A program made the position numbers and the translations under genes. Source: Amorphophallus konjac (Eukaryota > Streptophyta > Magnoliopsida > Alismatales > Araceae). Taken from it: a stretch of DNA of 64,000 nucleotides. The notes beneath the pieces were generated by a model. The model ran no database searches. It was not told where the DNA came from and worked only from the letters and a program-made list of their open reading frames with translations. The DNA lies in the NCBI GenBank assembly GCA_022559845.1, contig CM040117.1, forward strand, positions 81,790,559 through 81,854,558. The letters run 5' to 3'. Shown in pieces: positions 45,840 through 57,387 of the stretch (the first letter of the stretch is position 1; the number at the start of each line of letters is the position of its first letter).

Positions 45840-47480
45840 AGTTGGAAGGCAAAGGGGGTTCCCGGCACGGGGGGCTTCTCGGCGCGCCCCAGGGCTCTCG
45901 GCACGAGCAAGAGTTCTCGGCGCGGTGGTGACCGCGCCAGGATGAAATCACTGTTCCCGGGTCATTTGGCGCCGGGAACTCCATAGGGGAGGCGCCGAGA
46001 AGGATGAACAGGGTTCCGGAGGCTCTGTTTTGAGTTTTTTTCTGGTTTCGGACAAGGCTTCAGGCTGGATTTTCTAGCACAGATGGGGAGGATTGAAGGA
46101 TTTATCAGTATGGAGGATGGATGTTGAAGAGGGGGCAGCATCCACGAAAGACGGGGTCATCCATTATTAAACCCTCGGGAGATATACGGAGTTTTTATCA
46201 CCTGCTGTTCAGATGGTCAAGAGATTAATGTCTCTGACCCTGAGCGAGCTGGGAGCTCAGCAGAAAGCCACGACATGCGAGAAAACCCGTCATCAGAGGG
46301 AGAGAAGGAGGGGACGGAGCCCAATGACCCATTGAACGAGGGTTGGGGCTCCGTCTTCATCTTTCATGGGAGGACGGACCTGGAGATGTGAAGCATAAAC
46401 CAAAAATCCGGAGCATCTAAGTAGATAAACATTTGAAGAACAGCAGATACAGAGGGGGGGAGACAGATGGTGGATATTTCAATCACCCAGCACCCAAATG
46501 GGCCATCGTAGCATTTCATTTCATTACATCATTCCAAGACTCACACCAATCACAAGAAGGGAGTGAGGGAAAGGGGGATGAAACAGAGGCCGGGATATCC
46601 CGGTTACATCCGGTGAATCAAGATGAAACTCATAGGAATACATAAAGAGAAAAGAAGAGAAACACGGGGGAGGGCGGAGCATTGACTCCTCTCCCTCCCC
46701 AGCTGCTTGCCCACCTGGAGCTTCTTCTCCCTTTTTCTTCGGGTTGATCTCTTCTTTCTTTTCTCAGCGGAGGAGGCTCTCTATCTGTTGGTCTCTTCTC
46801 TCTTTTCTTAGCGGAGGAGGCTCTCTCTTCGAAGCCCTTCTCTTCCTCTTGTTCTATTCTCCCCTATTCTGTTCTTCTCTTCTATCGTTGTTGTCCTTTT
46901 TTTCTTCGAGAGAAAAGGGGTCTTTATAGCACAGCCCCCTCCCCCTCTAGGCACGCAAACGACGAGCTCCCGGCCCGCCTTAGTTGAAAGCAGGAGGCTT
47001 CCCGGTGCCACATGACACAGCTTCCCGGTGCCACATGATACAGCTTCCCTGCGCCCCTCCCCCACATGGGCTTTGGGCTCCCGGCGCCACACTGGCGAGC
47101 CCGTTTAGAGCTTTTAACGCTTCACACTTCCTCATCAGTAGGCTTGAGCTGTTAAAGCTGCCTAATCTACCTTTTCATTTGTCGGTCCTTCGAATCTGTC
47201 AAAACAGGTGAAGGTTTCTTTGTTGGTGAGTTGGTATAGTTTCATCAGAATGCTTCTGGAGGTTTTCATCAGTCAACAGACTTGCAATTTCATCAGTACT
47301 GCCCTCTGAGCGATGACGACACCGAACATCAGCTTGGTCGGGGAGGACTTCAGCCGGGTAGATAGTTTTAGTGATGACTCTTCTATAGTTCTGGCTTTGT
47401 AGGAATCCATGGGATCTTTATCTCTGATTTGATCTTCTCTTTGGTCCCATCTTCGTTCTTGATTATATTTCAGGTGTCAA
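45840..47480. other. Non-coding part of the block
   Basis: More CCCGGCGC and GCGCCGAGA words at 45850-46000, purine-rich text at 46270-46700, and repeated CTTCCCGGTGCCACATGA near 47000-47035. Short open frames have no domain. Confidence 0.5.
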
Positions 47481-47509
47481 CATAGGAAGAAGCTCGGAAC
47501 ACACAGGGT
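47481..47509 (+). repeat. 29-bp direct repeat, right copy
   Basis: Identical to 44116-44144; preceded by GGTGTCAA, an LTR-type 3' terminus. Confidence 0.9.
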
Positions 47510-47579
47510 CACCCAGATCCTCAAAACTAAATATGCATGCTAATCAAGGTGTCATAATTCTTTTGGACACCCAAAAACA

Positions 47580-47810
47580 TGAACTTGGTCCCCACGGGGT
47601 GTTCAAGACATCCACGGGACCAAAGGTCGACCGGGTCAACCGGAGGTCTAATCGGGCGAAAAGGGGTAAATTCGGTCAACCTAGATAGGGGGTCGGTCAA
47701 CCTGGCATGGGTCGGTCAACCGGACCCATAGGGTCAAATGATTGGACCAGACTGGGCACCCCCCTGTCCTGGGTCGATCGACTGTACCACTTGGGTCGGT
47801 CCACTAAACT
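47580..47810. repeat. GGGTCGGTCAACC short repeat
   Basis: Five or six scattered GGTCAACC or GGGTCGGTCAACC words within 230 bp, some palindromic with GGTTGACC on the other strand. No gene. Confidence 0.6.
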
Positions 47811-47893
47811 AGGGTTGTAACACCCTCAAATATAGCTAAGTCGTACTCTATATCACCGAGGCGCCTTTTGAAGTATCGGCTCAGTTCTTGTAA

Positions 47894-47962
47894 AGAACTC
47901 CAAAATTAAGCGTGCTTAATGGGGAGCAGTATTGGGATGGGTGACCTACCCGGGAAGTCCCC
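47894..47962 (+). promoter_or_regulatory. 5S rRNA-derived Pol III promoter in left LTR
   Basis: AGAACTCCAAAATTAAGCGT, GCTTAAT and GGGATGGGTGACCTACC follow the order of the 5S A box, intermediate element and C box. Compared with plant 5S genes the A-box side has a changed base (AAATTAAGCG for AGTTAAGCG); the C-box side is nearly intact. Confidence 0.85.
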
Positions 47963-48062
47963 TATTCTGGAGTCAATCACTATCAGAAAGGGATAAAACC
48001 GTGAGGCTGCTAGGCCAAAGTGGACAATACCTCGACGGTATAGAGTACGGGGCATGACATAA

Positions 48063-48074
48063 TGATATCAGAGC
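48063..48074 (+). promoter_or_regulatory. TRIM primer binding site
   Basis: TGATATCAGAGC, one mismatch to the initiator-Met primer complement TGGTATCAGAGC, four bases after the left LTR. Confidence 0.8.
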
Positions 48075-48370
48075 TATACCCCAGTCGGAAGTATGGGAAC
48101 TAAGTGCCATGTAGGGTAAAGTGCTACGCTATGGGAGCCACCTCTTGAACCCGCAATGGGACAAAGTGCTATATAGTGGGAGTCACCTCTTGAGCCAGTA
48201 GGGGCCACCTCTAGAGTTCTACCTGCCTGGGGGATTGATTGCGTGCTACATGTGCCCAGCGACGAGGACGTCGCCTATATAAGAGCGGTAGATTGTAACA
48301 CCCTCAAATATAGCTAAGTCGTACTCTATATCATCGAGGCACCTTTTGAAGTATCGGCTCAGTTCTTGTA

Positions 48371-48438
48371 AAGAACTCCGAAGTTAAGCGTGCTTAATGG
48401 GGAGCAGTACTGGGATAGGTGACCTACCAGGGAAGACC
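48371..48438 (+). promoter_or_regulatory. 5S rRNA-derived Pol III promoter in right LTR
   Basis: AAGAACTCCGAAGTTAAGCG followed by TGCTT keeps the 5S A-box region, better preserved than in the left LTR. The C-box part GGGATAGGTGACCTACC has one change (GATAGG for GATGGG). Confidence 0.85.
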
Positions 48439-48536
48439 CCCATTCTGGAGCCGATCACTATCAGAAAGGGACAAAACCATGAGGCCGCTGGCCAAAGCAG
48501 ACAATACCTCAACGGTATAGAGTATGGGGCATGACA

Positions 48537-49686
48537 AGGGCACTTCGCCCTCCATGGCGAACACCGCTCCAGTCGACTGAACTCCCCATCCGGTCGACCA
48601 AAATCGGCGACGTGACTACGAAACCCCATTCGTGGGGCCTTGTTCCATGCCCTAATCACCCCGGGTGATGGGAAAAGCATGAGGGAACCATTCCCAACCC
48701 TATAAACTATCAAGAGGGCCCAAACAAATGCCAAAAACATGATCAAAATGGCGAATCCATCGCTCACCCCAAAATCATGCTTTTTAACCCTGGCGTGAAA
48801 GAAAGCCACCCTCGGCCTCACCTTGGCCTACAAAACATGGGAAAAGGAATGCAAGGGCCAATGATTCATCACGATGAGATCCCGCTGATGTGAGACACCC
48901 TAGGATTCAACGGGGACTGACCTGATTCTCCTCGGACCAAGCTTTGCAAGCACACTAACAAGAGCACGCACTCGATTTCGGCGGACAGATTTCACGATGA
49001 CCCTTCCTGGGGTGACTAAGAGATGATAGGTTGGACTTGTGGGTCAAGCCTTCTATTGGTCAGGGAGCCATCAAGGCCTAGGTTGTCCCTCCCTTAGGTT
49101 TAGAGCACCCGCCATAGCGGGGCGGACAACGTGCCTTAGAGGGCATGGAAGTCTCACACTCTCTCTATCCGCCGTGGCCACTCTAAGATTGTGGATTCAC
49201 AGGGCCGGGCGCTCACGTTCCTCACAGACGGAGCAAAGAAGATACCAAATAAATAGAAAATGCAGGAGAGGGGGCAGTGCTCACCTGGTCAGCTTGAGAT
49301 AACCGACGCCGGCCGGAGATGAGGGCGAGAGGGGAAGCATGGGTCGATCCCGCACGCTGCGCTGATGAAGCTTGACCTGCAGTCCGCTATTATAACACTA
49401 CTCCTCATGCAAGAGGGTTGGCTTAGGGGTGGGGGACAGATTGTAAAAACCAAAATATACCTCCAGGCAGGGAGGGGCTGTCAACCGGCCAGGCGCGGGG
49501 GTGGGGAATGTGCTGGACAATCGGTTCTATCCTATCTGATTTCCTGACTGCCAGCAAGCCGGTGTCAGGGTCGCCATGTGCTTATTCGATCGCTGCAGGA
49601 GGCGGGGTCAGTGCAGGAATGTCCGAGGGTGTGTCAAGAGCCTTTGGTAATAATGGCATGCCGTACGGGGATTACTCCGGGGCAAG
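48537..49686. other. Non-coding segment, probable LTR-element interior
   Basis: No domain recognised in any frame. The right end (ATTACTCCGGGGCAAG) is purine-rich and abuts an LTR-like start at 49687. Confidence 0.45.
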
Positions 49687-50480
49687 TGTGGACACACTTT
49701 TTTCTTTATCATTCATTTTTTATCGATCTTTTTATTCTCAATTTATTTTGTTTATCAAGTGCGTGGGCGTGCCGGTCACAAAAGGACAGTTTATTCGGGT
49801 TCTAAAGACCGAGGTGGTCCGGGGCCGCTGGTGCGCTCCGTCTAACTGATCAAAGGATGTGAGTATCGGGTTGGGACTGAAATCCGCCATGCCATAAAGG
49901 TCACAACTTTAATTACATCTCCCCAGAGGGGAGAAAACCTTTGATTACGCCAGGAAAAGGGACCCTCGGGTCTGATATTGATATTGATAAGAGAAGTAAT
50001 AAAAATTCTGAATTTCAATGAAACATCTCCCATTGAGGGGTAAACATTTGATTAAAGCTGGTCATTTATTTGACCAATTCATGTTTGGACAAGAGTCCCA
50101 ATTTATGAGCCAAATATATGCCAAGAGCATGGCAAGCTTGATATTTGGGGTTAGATCATAACAGAAACATGTTAGATGTGGTGGGCTATTGGCCCATAGC
50201 AAGGTCAGGTCATGGCCATGATGGGATGACCCCAAGGTCCAAGCATAACCTGCAAAAGCCTCATTAATATCCCCTTCACATAGGGTCTAAGGGGGAGGAG
50301 CCCCGGATCAAATGTTATTAATTTCTTAAGGGATATTTTTTGTATTCAATCTTTATCATTATCATGTTGCATGGCATTGTTATTATCATTTTATTATCAT
50401 ATTTATCATTATTATTCATGCTTTATCATTTTCTTATTAATGGCCTTTTGTATTTTATCATTTCTTTATGAATGCCTTTT
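49687..50480 (+). repeat. LTR-like segment starting TGTGGACACAC
   Basis: Starts TGTGGACACAC after a G-rich tract and resembles the first ~300 bp of the block at 44145, with perhaps two thirds identity by eye (GTGCCGGTCAC, GCCATGCCATAAAGG, TTTGATTA). No end was found; AT-rich TTTATCATTATTAT text fills 50340-50470. Confidence 0.4.
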
Positions 50481-51211
50481 TAATCAGAAACAGGTCTGCT
50501 GAAATGGCACCTAAGTTGACTGAGTTTTCCAAAACTCATTAGACTTGTGCATGCAGCTTCAAGAGATCTGATGGCCTATGCTACTATGAGCATGTGCTGC
50601 TACTGGCTTGCACTACGTCAACGCAGTGGGGGTGTGGGTCGACGTACACATCCGTTGAACTGCTTGAGTGACCTTTTCCTACTGCATTACCTTGTGCTAG
50701 CATGTTGCCACTGGCTATGTTGACTTTTGCAGGACTCATGTGCTACTATTTACTGCATGAGGCCCTGGTGTGTTAACGCAGTGATGATATGTAGGTAAAC
50801 GCAGCCCTAATTATCTTGATGATAACATCAACTGTTGATTGAAATGACTTCAGTGACCTTGAGCTTGATGGTCTTTCATCGTATAGTTGTGTGCTGACTG
50901 AAATCTTCTTCAATTGTTGACTGAAAGGCATTGAATGCATCAACGCTGCTGCTCATTATATCGACGCAGGCTTTACAAAGTTTCTTCTATTGAGCCAACG
51001 TAGGTTGCCAGTGAGTCGATGATTTTTCTTTGTCCTAAGCATACTCAGAACCATTTGAGAGGTGCATTTCTCAGCAAGCACCTTTGATCTGCTGACTTAA
51101 CTAAGCAACCTTCATAAGTCTTTATTCCATCCTTTGACATTTGCCGGATGTGCTGAATTCTGCTAACCTAAGCCTTTTCTGTATTGAGCTAGTGAGGAAG
51201 CTGACTTAGGG
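50481..51211. other. Non-coding, scattered CAACGCAG words
   Basis: Repeated short words such as GTCAACGCAGTG occur at 50608, 50774, 50796, 50940, 50961 and 50996, without regular spacing. No gene is seen. Confidence 0.5.
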
Positions 51212-51640
51212 CACTACAAGAAAACTGGGTTTTACCTACGGCAAATGTTGTAGGTAAACGCCAAAAAAATAGTAGATAAAACTTTTACCTACGACACTTC
51301 TTATGGCGCGCTGTCAATGGTAAAAACTGCATAGGTAAACCTTTACCTACGCGACAAAATACCGTAGGTATAGTTTGGTCAATATTTATGACAAAGCAGT
51401 GTAGGTATAGGGTTGTCATTACCTACAGAATTATACCGCGTAGGTAAAGGTTTAGCTACGTAGTTTTTACCGACGACGCATGTCGTAGGTAATTACCTAC
51501 GAGTTTTCTCGAGTAGGTAATTACCTACGGCGTATATAGCATGCCTACGTGATTTTTACCTACGACACTTGTAGTAGGTAAAACCCTACGATTATGTCGC
51601 GTAGGTACTTTCCTATTGTTTTATGTCGTGTAGGTACTTT
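51212..51640 (+). repeat. CACTA terminal and subterminal repeats
   Basis: After the terminal CACTACAAG, the motif TTACCTACG or its complement CGTAGGTAA recurs about 20 times in both orientations within 400 bp. Such dense inverted subterminal motifs are the binding sites for the TNP1/TnpA-type protein in known CACTA elements. Confidence 0.88.
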
Positions 51641-52459
51641 CCCATTTGAAGCCTGTCCACAGTTGCCAGAGGAGATACAATGGGACAAAAAATATCTTCC
51701 TTTTGGTTGTGGAAGATTTAGACCTTGTTCTGGAAGAGATGCTAAGGAAACATATGATAGGGTTGAGATGTTTTCTCACTTGGTATAGGCTATACATGTT
51801 GAAAAAAAAAGCAACAATATGATATCTATCCCCAGGTCAATGAGGTGTGGGCTGTATTGAATGGCAGTTACCTGATTTACAGAATTGTTTGGAGAGGGGT
51901 GAATATGAGTTGGTAGAAGTCATGGTTTGATAAGAGTCATGGTTTATAGTCATGGTATGGCCTCCCATTGTACCTATGCTTCATACTCATATTGCCAATG
52001 CTGAGCTGGATGAAGTCTCCATTTGGTATCCTAGCCTTTGAAGAGAGCCCAAACCTCACATGTTGGTTACATCACATAAGAATTTATTTTTGAACCTTTC
52101 GTCCAAGACATTAAGTGAGAGAACATACAGACATTGTCAGAATTTTTTGCTCCCCCAAGCATGAAGTTCCCACAACCCAATGGTAGTTTCTCATCATAAC
52201 AATAAATCTCAACAGATGGTTCAAAATTTGAAATTCAATGACTCATTTAACTTCATTACATTATGTACTTTGTTCTCTTAAGGTTACTCAGGAGCTTTCT
52301 TAAAGAAATTTCTTATCTGAGCAGCTTTTAAAAAGAGTTGGGATGTGTTTATATTTTCTTACAAATGGGTGCTCTTAATGCACATGACTAGAAGAAGACA
52401 ATCTTTAATTAAGAGATACGGACAGATGCAGCCAAATGTAAGGAATGGAAGTTATTCTT
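51641..52459. other. CACTA interior or later insertion, no gene seen
   Basis: AT-rich sequence without recognisable coding domain. A short plus-strand frame at 51594-51788 has no family match that I recognise. Confidence 0.45.
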
Positions 52460-53106
52460 TGTTGAGTATGTGATTTTGATGATTACAAAATGTTATTCTA
52501 GTGTGATTTTGAATATTATGCTAGTGTTATTTTGTTCCATACCTTGATTTTGACACTTATACTAATTTGGTATTTCTTGTGTTTTTTTAGGGTTATGTTG
52601 GATCTTGACCAAAACAGGCAAGGGTCGACCCTACCCTCACTGGGTCGGCCTATCTAAAGTTGAAGGAAAACAGGGTGTTGCAGGGGTCAACCCAAAGGGT
52701 CGACCCTCACTGGATCCAGGGCTGGCTGGAGGTGTTTGTGGGGTTGAAACTGCATGGGTCGACCCCCATTATCATGCATTCTGTTTGAGTGGCTTGTGCA
52801 GAAAACTGCACAGGGGTCGACCCATAGGGTCGACCATCACTGTCCATGCTTCTGTTTGGACATGTCCTAAGCAAAGATTTCTCAGGGGTCGACCCCTTCC
52901 GGACGGGGTTCACAAAATTATTTCTAACCCACTTTTAAGGCTTGAGAACTTTACCAAATTTCCCCCACTTCGTTTCTAACCTTCTGGAGTGACTCTTAGA
53001 CCATTCTAGAAGGGGCATCCTTGTCTTTTGGATTCTCTCTTGGGTATATATACTACTATTGCAAATTTGGGAGATTCATCTAAGGGTTTTCTTGTTTCAT
53101 GTGACA
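52460..53106 (+). repeat. LTR-like fragment with GGGTCGACCC palindromes
   Basis: Begins TGTTGAGTATGTGATTTTGA, similar to LTR starts of SIRE-type Copia elements as I remember them. It contains six GGTCGACCC-type palindromes at 52620-52900 and a TATATATAC box near 53046. No target duplication was found, so its limits are uncertain. Confidence 0.4.
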
Positions 53107-53749
53107 GCCAATTAGACATGCTCAATGGTGACCATCTCATCTTCTAAGACAATTATTTCAAATCTTTCCATGCTAAAGATGTACACGATCTTTCTTTCAA
53201 TTTTCTTTCCCTCACTCTGCGGCATTCTATGCCTTTTTTTGGCTTTCTCAATCTACCAAGCCTGGAATGCATGTCCAATGCGAATACATGTCTGAATGTC
53301 TCAAAATGCACCAGCAGCCTATTATACTTGTTATAAACTCTGCCATAAAGAATATGAGGGTAGGAAGAAATATACAGCCCAAGGGCTCAGGATAATAGCT
53401 ATGGTAGAGACAATTTGGTGCTGATTTTCATAGCAAATGGATTCATATAATCTAGATGTACCCACTGGGTGTGATCGCATGTCAATTTGTAATTGAAAGA
53501 TTTTCTGCATAAATATGAATTGTTACCTAGTCTGTTACAGTTTCCTTACTTGCTACTGACGAACATGACTGTGATTCCACATTTCTTTGCATAGCTCCAT
53601 TCCCTCCCTGGTTATCATATACAAACCATGAACTCTTGCACAGATTTAAATGGCATTCTTAAATGTGATTGCACCCACATGTACAGATGATTTCTCTACA
53701 ATAGCCAACCTGGCATCCAATTCCTTCACTCGATTTTTCATTTGGTTGT
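53107..53749. other. CACTA interior, no gene seen
   Basis: No coding domain recognised; possibly intron or 3' untranslated sequence of the minus-strand TNP1-like gene. Confidence 0.4.
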
Positions 53750-54790
53750 TCTCGGCCTGCAAATTATGACATGTCCTTCACAAAGTAGAGGGAGTCGGCC
53801 CTGTCCCTACACCACGAACACGGCTAGATCTATCCTCACCAAGAACATGAGCGTATGCATCGCCTTCAACTGCAACTGGATGGGGACCGGTTGAGCTTTT
53901 ATCACCTTCAGACTGCTTTTTATCCTTCAACTTTTCCGGCCATGTTTTGATCAAAGCTCATTTCTGTGACACGGACCTGCTGACTTATTTGTTGTATCAA
54001 CATTTTCCTTTAAAAAAACTTACTATGACAGCAACACAGTCTTCATTGACAGGCTTTCCATCTCTATGCACGTGCGTAATTACGAACAAATCTGAGAGAT
54101 CCAAAACAGTCCCTGTCTTATCGTACTAATGCATCAAAAAAAAATCACTAGACTTGTTAGATGCAACCAAAAGGAAGAAATTTAAAACAAAATTATTATA
54201 TAACCTCCATCTTGCAGATGTCTGCCACTGTCCTTGTGCCAACATAATGGAACCACTTTTGTTTACCCTTATTCACTTTATTTGTCACACTTTTTTGCTA
54301 CATTGAAGTTAGAATAAATTAGTCAGATAACGAAATAATTATAGATCTAAAATCAGACAGGAAAAACAATAAGGGCCAGTAGACAGTGATTTACCTGCCA
54401 TTCTTCTCCTCTCCAAACTTTCACTACCTCTTTCCATTGCTGTAGGCTAATTATTTTCGCATCTGGAGCCTTTTGCTGGCTCGCTCTCAACTTTGGATTG
54501 AAAAACCACCTCCGAATAGTGTATTTGAAGTATTTCCACTTCAACGATAGATCTTTCATGATCTACGTCCTTCGTGATTCATCAATGTCATACTTTCGCT
54601 GCCAGACAAATGGAAATAATTAATCATTTCATGTAGTGAATATAATAACAGATATAAAATTAACAAAAGTCACATTTTCACTTTTCGTAATAAAAAAGGA
54701 CTAAATTTGACCTTACATTACCTTTATATAATCCCAAATATCATCTTTATTGGAGTTTGGCATTTTCTTCCAATTCAGATAAGAAATGGA
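53750..54790 (-). pseudogene. TNP1-like plant transposase (Transposase_24 type)
   Basis: Pieces in order on the minus strand: WKKMPNSNKDDIWDYIK near 54720-54780, KYDIDESRRT near 54570-54600, then MKDLSLKWKYFKYTIRRWFF and LQQWKEVVKVWRGEEWQ at 54353-54559. This pattern (NW..P...K..IW, then FDID..S, then LG.KWK..K..L...YF) is that of the accessory CACTA protein that binds subterminal repeats. A TAG separates KYDIDESRRT from the next piece, and gaps between the pieces look intronic. A coiled-coil-like C-terminal part may reach 53750. Confidence 0.7.
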
Positions 54791-55380
54791 TAACTTCTCC
54801 GCATTCCTTCCCATTGTATCCAAGAAAGTTCTCAATGAACGCCCCCAGCACCCAGTGGCTGGCCAAGGTCATTCCACTCAACACAAATCAACTTGCCATC
54901 ATCCATGCCATGCACGTCATGGGACGAGGTACATCCTCATTTTCTCCGACGAGCAATGCCCTCACTTCCTTTAGAATCCATTGGGTCAATATCTTGATCT
55001 CTCGACTGCCCTTCCACAGATATCTCAACTTGCTGGACTCCGTCAACTTTGGAACCTCTAACTTCCTACCCTTCCACTAATATCTCAGCCTTTTTCTGGC
55101 CTCCATCAACTTCTTGCCCTTCCACTAATATGTCAGCCTCTTTCTGGCCTCCATCACCGTGCTGACCTGCAGCCTTTTTCTGGCCTCCCTCCATTTTTGC
55201 ACTTCCATTGCCAACTTTTGTCTCACCGCCTCTGCTAACGCCTCTAAGCTTATGTTCAAATGCATCCATATGATCATAGGTAAACCAACTCTCATGAAGC
55301 TGAAAATGCCAAGAGAGAAATGTATATCATGTAAGTGAAAAATATCAACATAAAGTAATGTCAACTTGGCTTTGAAAACA
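54791..55380 (-). other. Region between TNP1-like and peptidase parts
   Basis: On the minus strand this contains a Lys/Glu/Gly-rich low-complexity frame with repeats of EARKRLQ- or EGGQKKA-like segments (55066-55269). It may be a linker of the CACTA protein. No domain is assigned. Confidence 0.45.
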
Positions 55381-55394
55381 CATACAAAATATAG

Positions 55395-56180
55395 ATAACC
55401 ATCCAGCTTGAAGGTCGTTGGAGCATCTTGCAAAAATAGACACATGTAGCATAGAACAAAGATGCCACATTCTGAACCATTCCTTTGTTGTGGGACCTGC
55501 TAATAGGTACATGCATTAGAAAACATTACTTTAGTAATTATGATGAAAAAGTTACATTCAACAAAGTATGAAATAAACACAAACCTTTGGAACAAAAATA
55601 GGAATGGAATATATCTCTGCATTAGACTCTTGTCTACCCTCCGCTCGAAATATGTCTAACACAAAACTGGTAAAGAAAATAATATTATTCAGACCACCAA
55701 CATGTAATAAACATATAGAAAAGAGATAGGGAGCATATACCGTCGGATATCAGGTTCCATTCTCTTAGGATTAACATTTAACAAAGAATCCAAAAGTATC
55801 ATGCACGGGCCTGTTGGGTCTCCAAATTTCTTGTCAAAGTTGTATAAAATGAGTAGATTCCAATGGTCCCTATATGAATCATATTAGGATAATATACTCC
55901 CAAATTTAGTACTAGCTATATTACAAAAGATGAACATAACCAACGTACAATTGGAATGAATATGTATGCCATTGAAAATATTTTTTTTGGCTTCAGCCAA
56001 AGCATCACCTTCTCAGATGAACCATCTAGGAAGATACTAAACCATAGACAATCTACATATGTACAATTTGACTTCCTCTCATTCGGTGTCTTCTCCCACA
56101 ATCGCCTGAAAAAGGTTATAACAAGTAAATAGTTTAATAGAAATAACCTAACATTTAGACAAGGAGTGTGAAGACTCACT
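55395..56180 (-). CDS. ULP1-type (C48) cysteine peptidase of the CACTA element
   Basis: SUMO-protease-like domain captured by many plant CACTA and Mutator elements. Visible pieces on the minus strand: WLKPKKIFSMAYIFIPIV (55955-56010), then HWNLLILYNFD with the catalytic His at 55863-55865, then CMILLDSL with the Asp at 55788-55790, then VPQQRNGSECGIFVLCYM with the Gln and the catalytic Cys (codon 55467-55469). All four catalytic positions are therefore present. Pieces are separated by AT-rich gaps of 80-250 bp that I take as introns, but I could not fix in-phase splice sites for the first gap. Its substrate in transposition is unknown. Confidence 0.72.
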
Positions 56181-57380
56181 CTGCATAGGCCTGAAACACG
56201 TCAGTATCAAGCTTATCTTGAGATGTTGACTTGGTGTATACGTCACCAAGTTTTTTCAACCTTCGTGTTTGCACCCCCGACCCCGGACTAGGGCCCCACA
56301 TTCCTTCATTGGGAATTTCATTAACAGGTTCCTTGAACCTCAACATCTTTTTGTTTTTCCTAGCCTTGCATGCACATTAAAGTTATAAAGGTAAAACAAT
56401 TCACATTGATATGCCATAACAGTTCAAATGAAAGAACTTAGGGTCTTACATGACTGTGTGCACAGGTAGTCGCTACCACTCAATAGTTATGCTGGCTGTC
56501 AATGAAAGATGGCGATATAGAATGAGAAAGATAAAAGAATAACATTAATATCCGATTTAATAAGTAGTTGATGATAGTTGGGAACTCATCTTGACTCTAA
56601 TGCCTAATCTCCAGTGTAGCTAGGAGGACATAAGATCCCATTGTAATCACATAATAGATATTAACAAAAGTGACCAAAATAAATGCTCAATGTAAAGAAG
56701 ACTAATAGATATTAGCATGTTTCAACAAACATTACAAGACCATATTAGTCCAAAATAAATATGAAACATCACAAGTATCAAACCTTTCCTCAGAACAGAA
56801 TACATATGCGTAAAGCCATGGAGAAATGTTTATACATGAAGCCAACAGTGAGATAATGAATGCCACTACTACAAGAAATCAAACAACTGGATTACATGGG
56901 TAAATAATATATGATAAATCACCTACAGTGTCATGAATTACCTCCGAAGCCCATGTCACTATTTTCACCATTTAATATCCCATTCCTAAAGTACTCCCAA
57001 AAATCAACAAAATATCACCCTGAATTCACAGAAATAGTTTATGAGAAACTAGGTTAAGGTCAAAAACACTGAATTCTCAGCCTAGGTGATAAGGAAATGC
57101 CACTTTTGCATTGCATGGGTAAATAATATATGTATGTCAACTAAAATAAGAAAATTAAAGAAATCAAAAACAATATTTTTAGTGAACAATACAAATACCT
57201 TTTAAGTTGGAACTTCTATCCCTTCAATGTCATCTCTTTCCCACTGATGTTGTACATCGTAGCCATCACTATCACTATCACCACCAACATTGTGCATTGG
57301 CTCAAAGTCTAAGAGGTCTCCTTCATCTTCTTTGTTGTCATCTTGCACGTCAAAGAAGTCTCATGGCTTTGTCTTCCGGA
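56181..57380. other. CACTA interior between peptidase and TNP2
   Basis: AT-rich with no domain recognised. It includes CACTACTACAAGAAATC at 56864, a second CACTA-like end in the same orientation, and the phrase ATGGGTAAATAATATATG twice (about 56900 and 57114). Some of this may be introns or a small non-autonomous insertion. Confidence 0.4.
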
Positions 57381-57387
57381 CAACATA

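Larger units (their letters stand above)
44145..47480. mobile_element. 3.3-kb block bounded by a 29-bp direct repeat
   Basis: The block begins TGTGGACGCGG (counting the last base of the left repeat) and ends with GGTGTCAACA, shared by two bases with the right repeat. No protein domain is recognised. Its first 300 bp resemble the LTR-like segment at 49687 (shared CATACCATAAAGG-type and TTGATTA-type phrases). Internally it has a diverged tandem duplication (44690-45790) and repeated CCCGGCGC motifs. It is possibly a non-autonomous LTR element or a recombination product. Confidence 0.45.
47816..48536 (+). mobile_element. Cassandra-like TRIM retrotransposon
   Basis: 721 bp with two direct LTRs (47816-48059 and 48294-48536, about 243 bp each) that begin TGTAACACC and end GGGCATGACA. 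A primer site TGATATCAGAGC follows the first LTR. Flanks are AGGGT and AGGGC, a target duplication with one mismatch. No coding capacity, as expected of TRIMs. Each LTR contains a segment matching the 3' half of plant 5S rRNA including the RNA polymerase III internal promoter, which is the defining mark of Cassandra elements. It depends on other elements for movement. Confidence 0.92.

Noticed and set aside
42213..47482. A single 5.3-kb LTR running TGTTGACACC to GGTGTCAACA
   Set aside because: The ends match as an inverted pair, but flanks GCATC and TAGGA are not a target duplication, and a 29-bp repeat shows a separate event inside.
47816..48536. Tandem 5S rRNA genes
   Set aside because: Only the promoter-bearing part of 5S is present, the copies are flanked by LTR sequence, and a primer site separates them, which fits a Cassandra TRIM.
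56864..56880. CACTACTACAAGAAATC as the right end of the CACTA element
   Set aside because: It has the same orientation as the left end and so cannot close the element; at most it is the left end of another small insertion.
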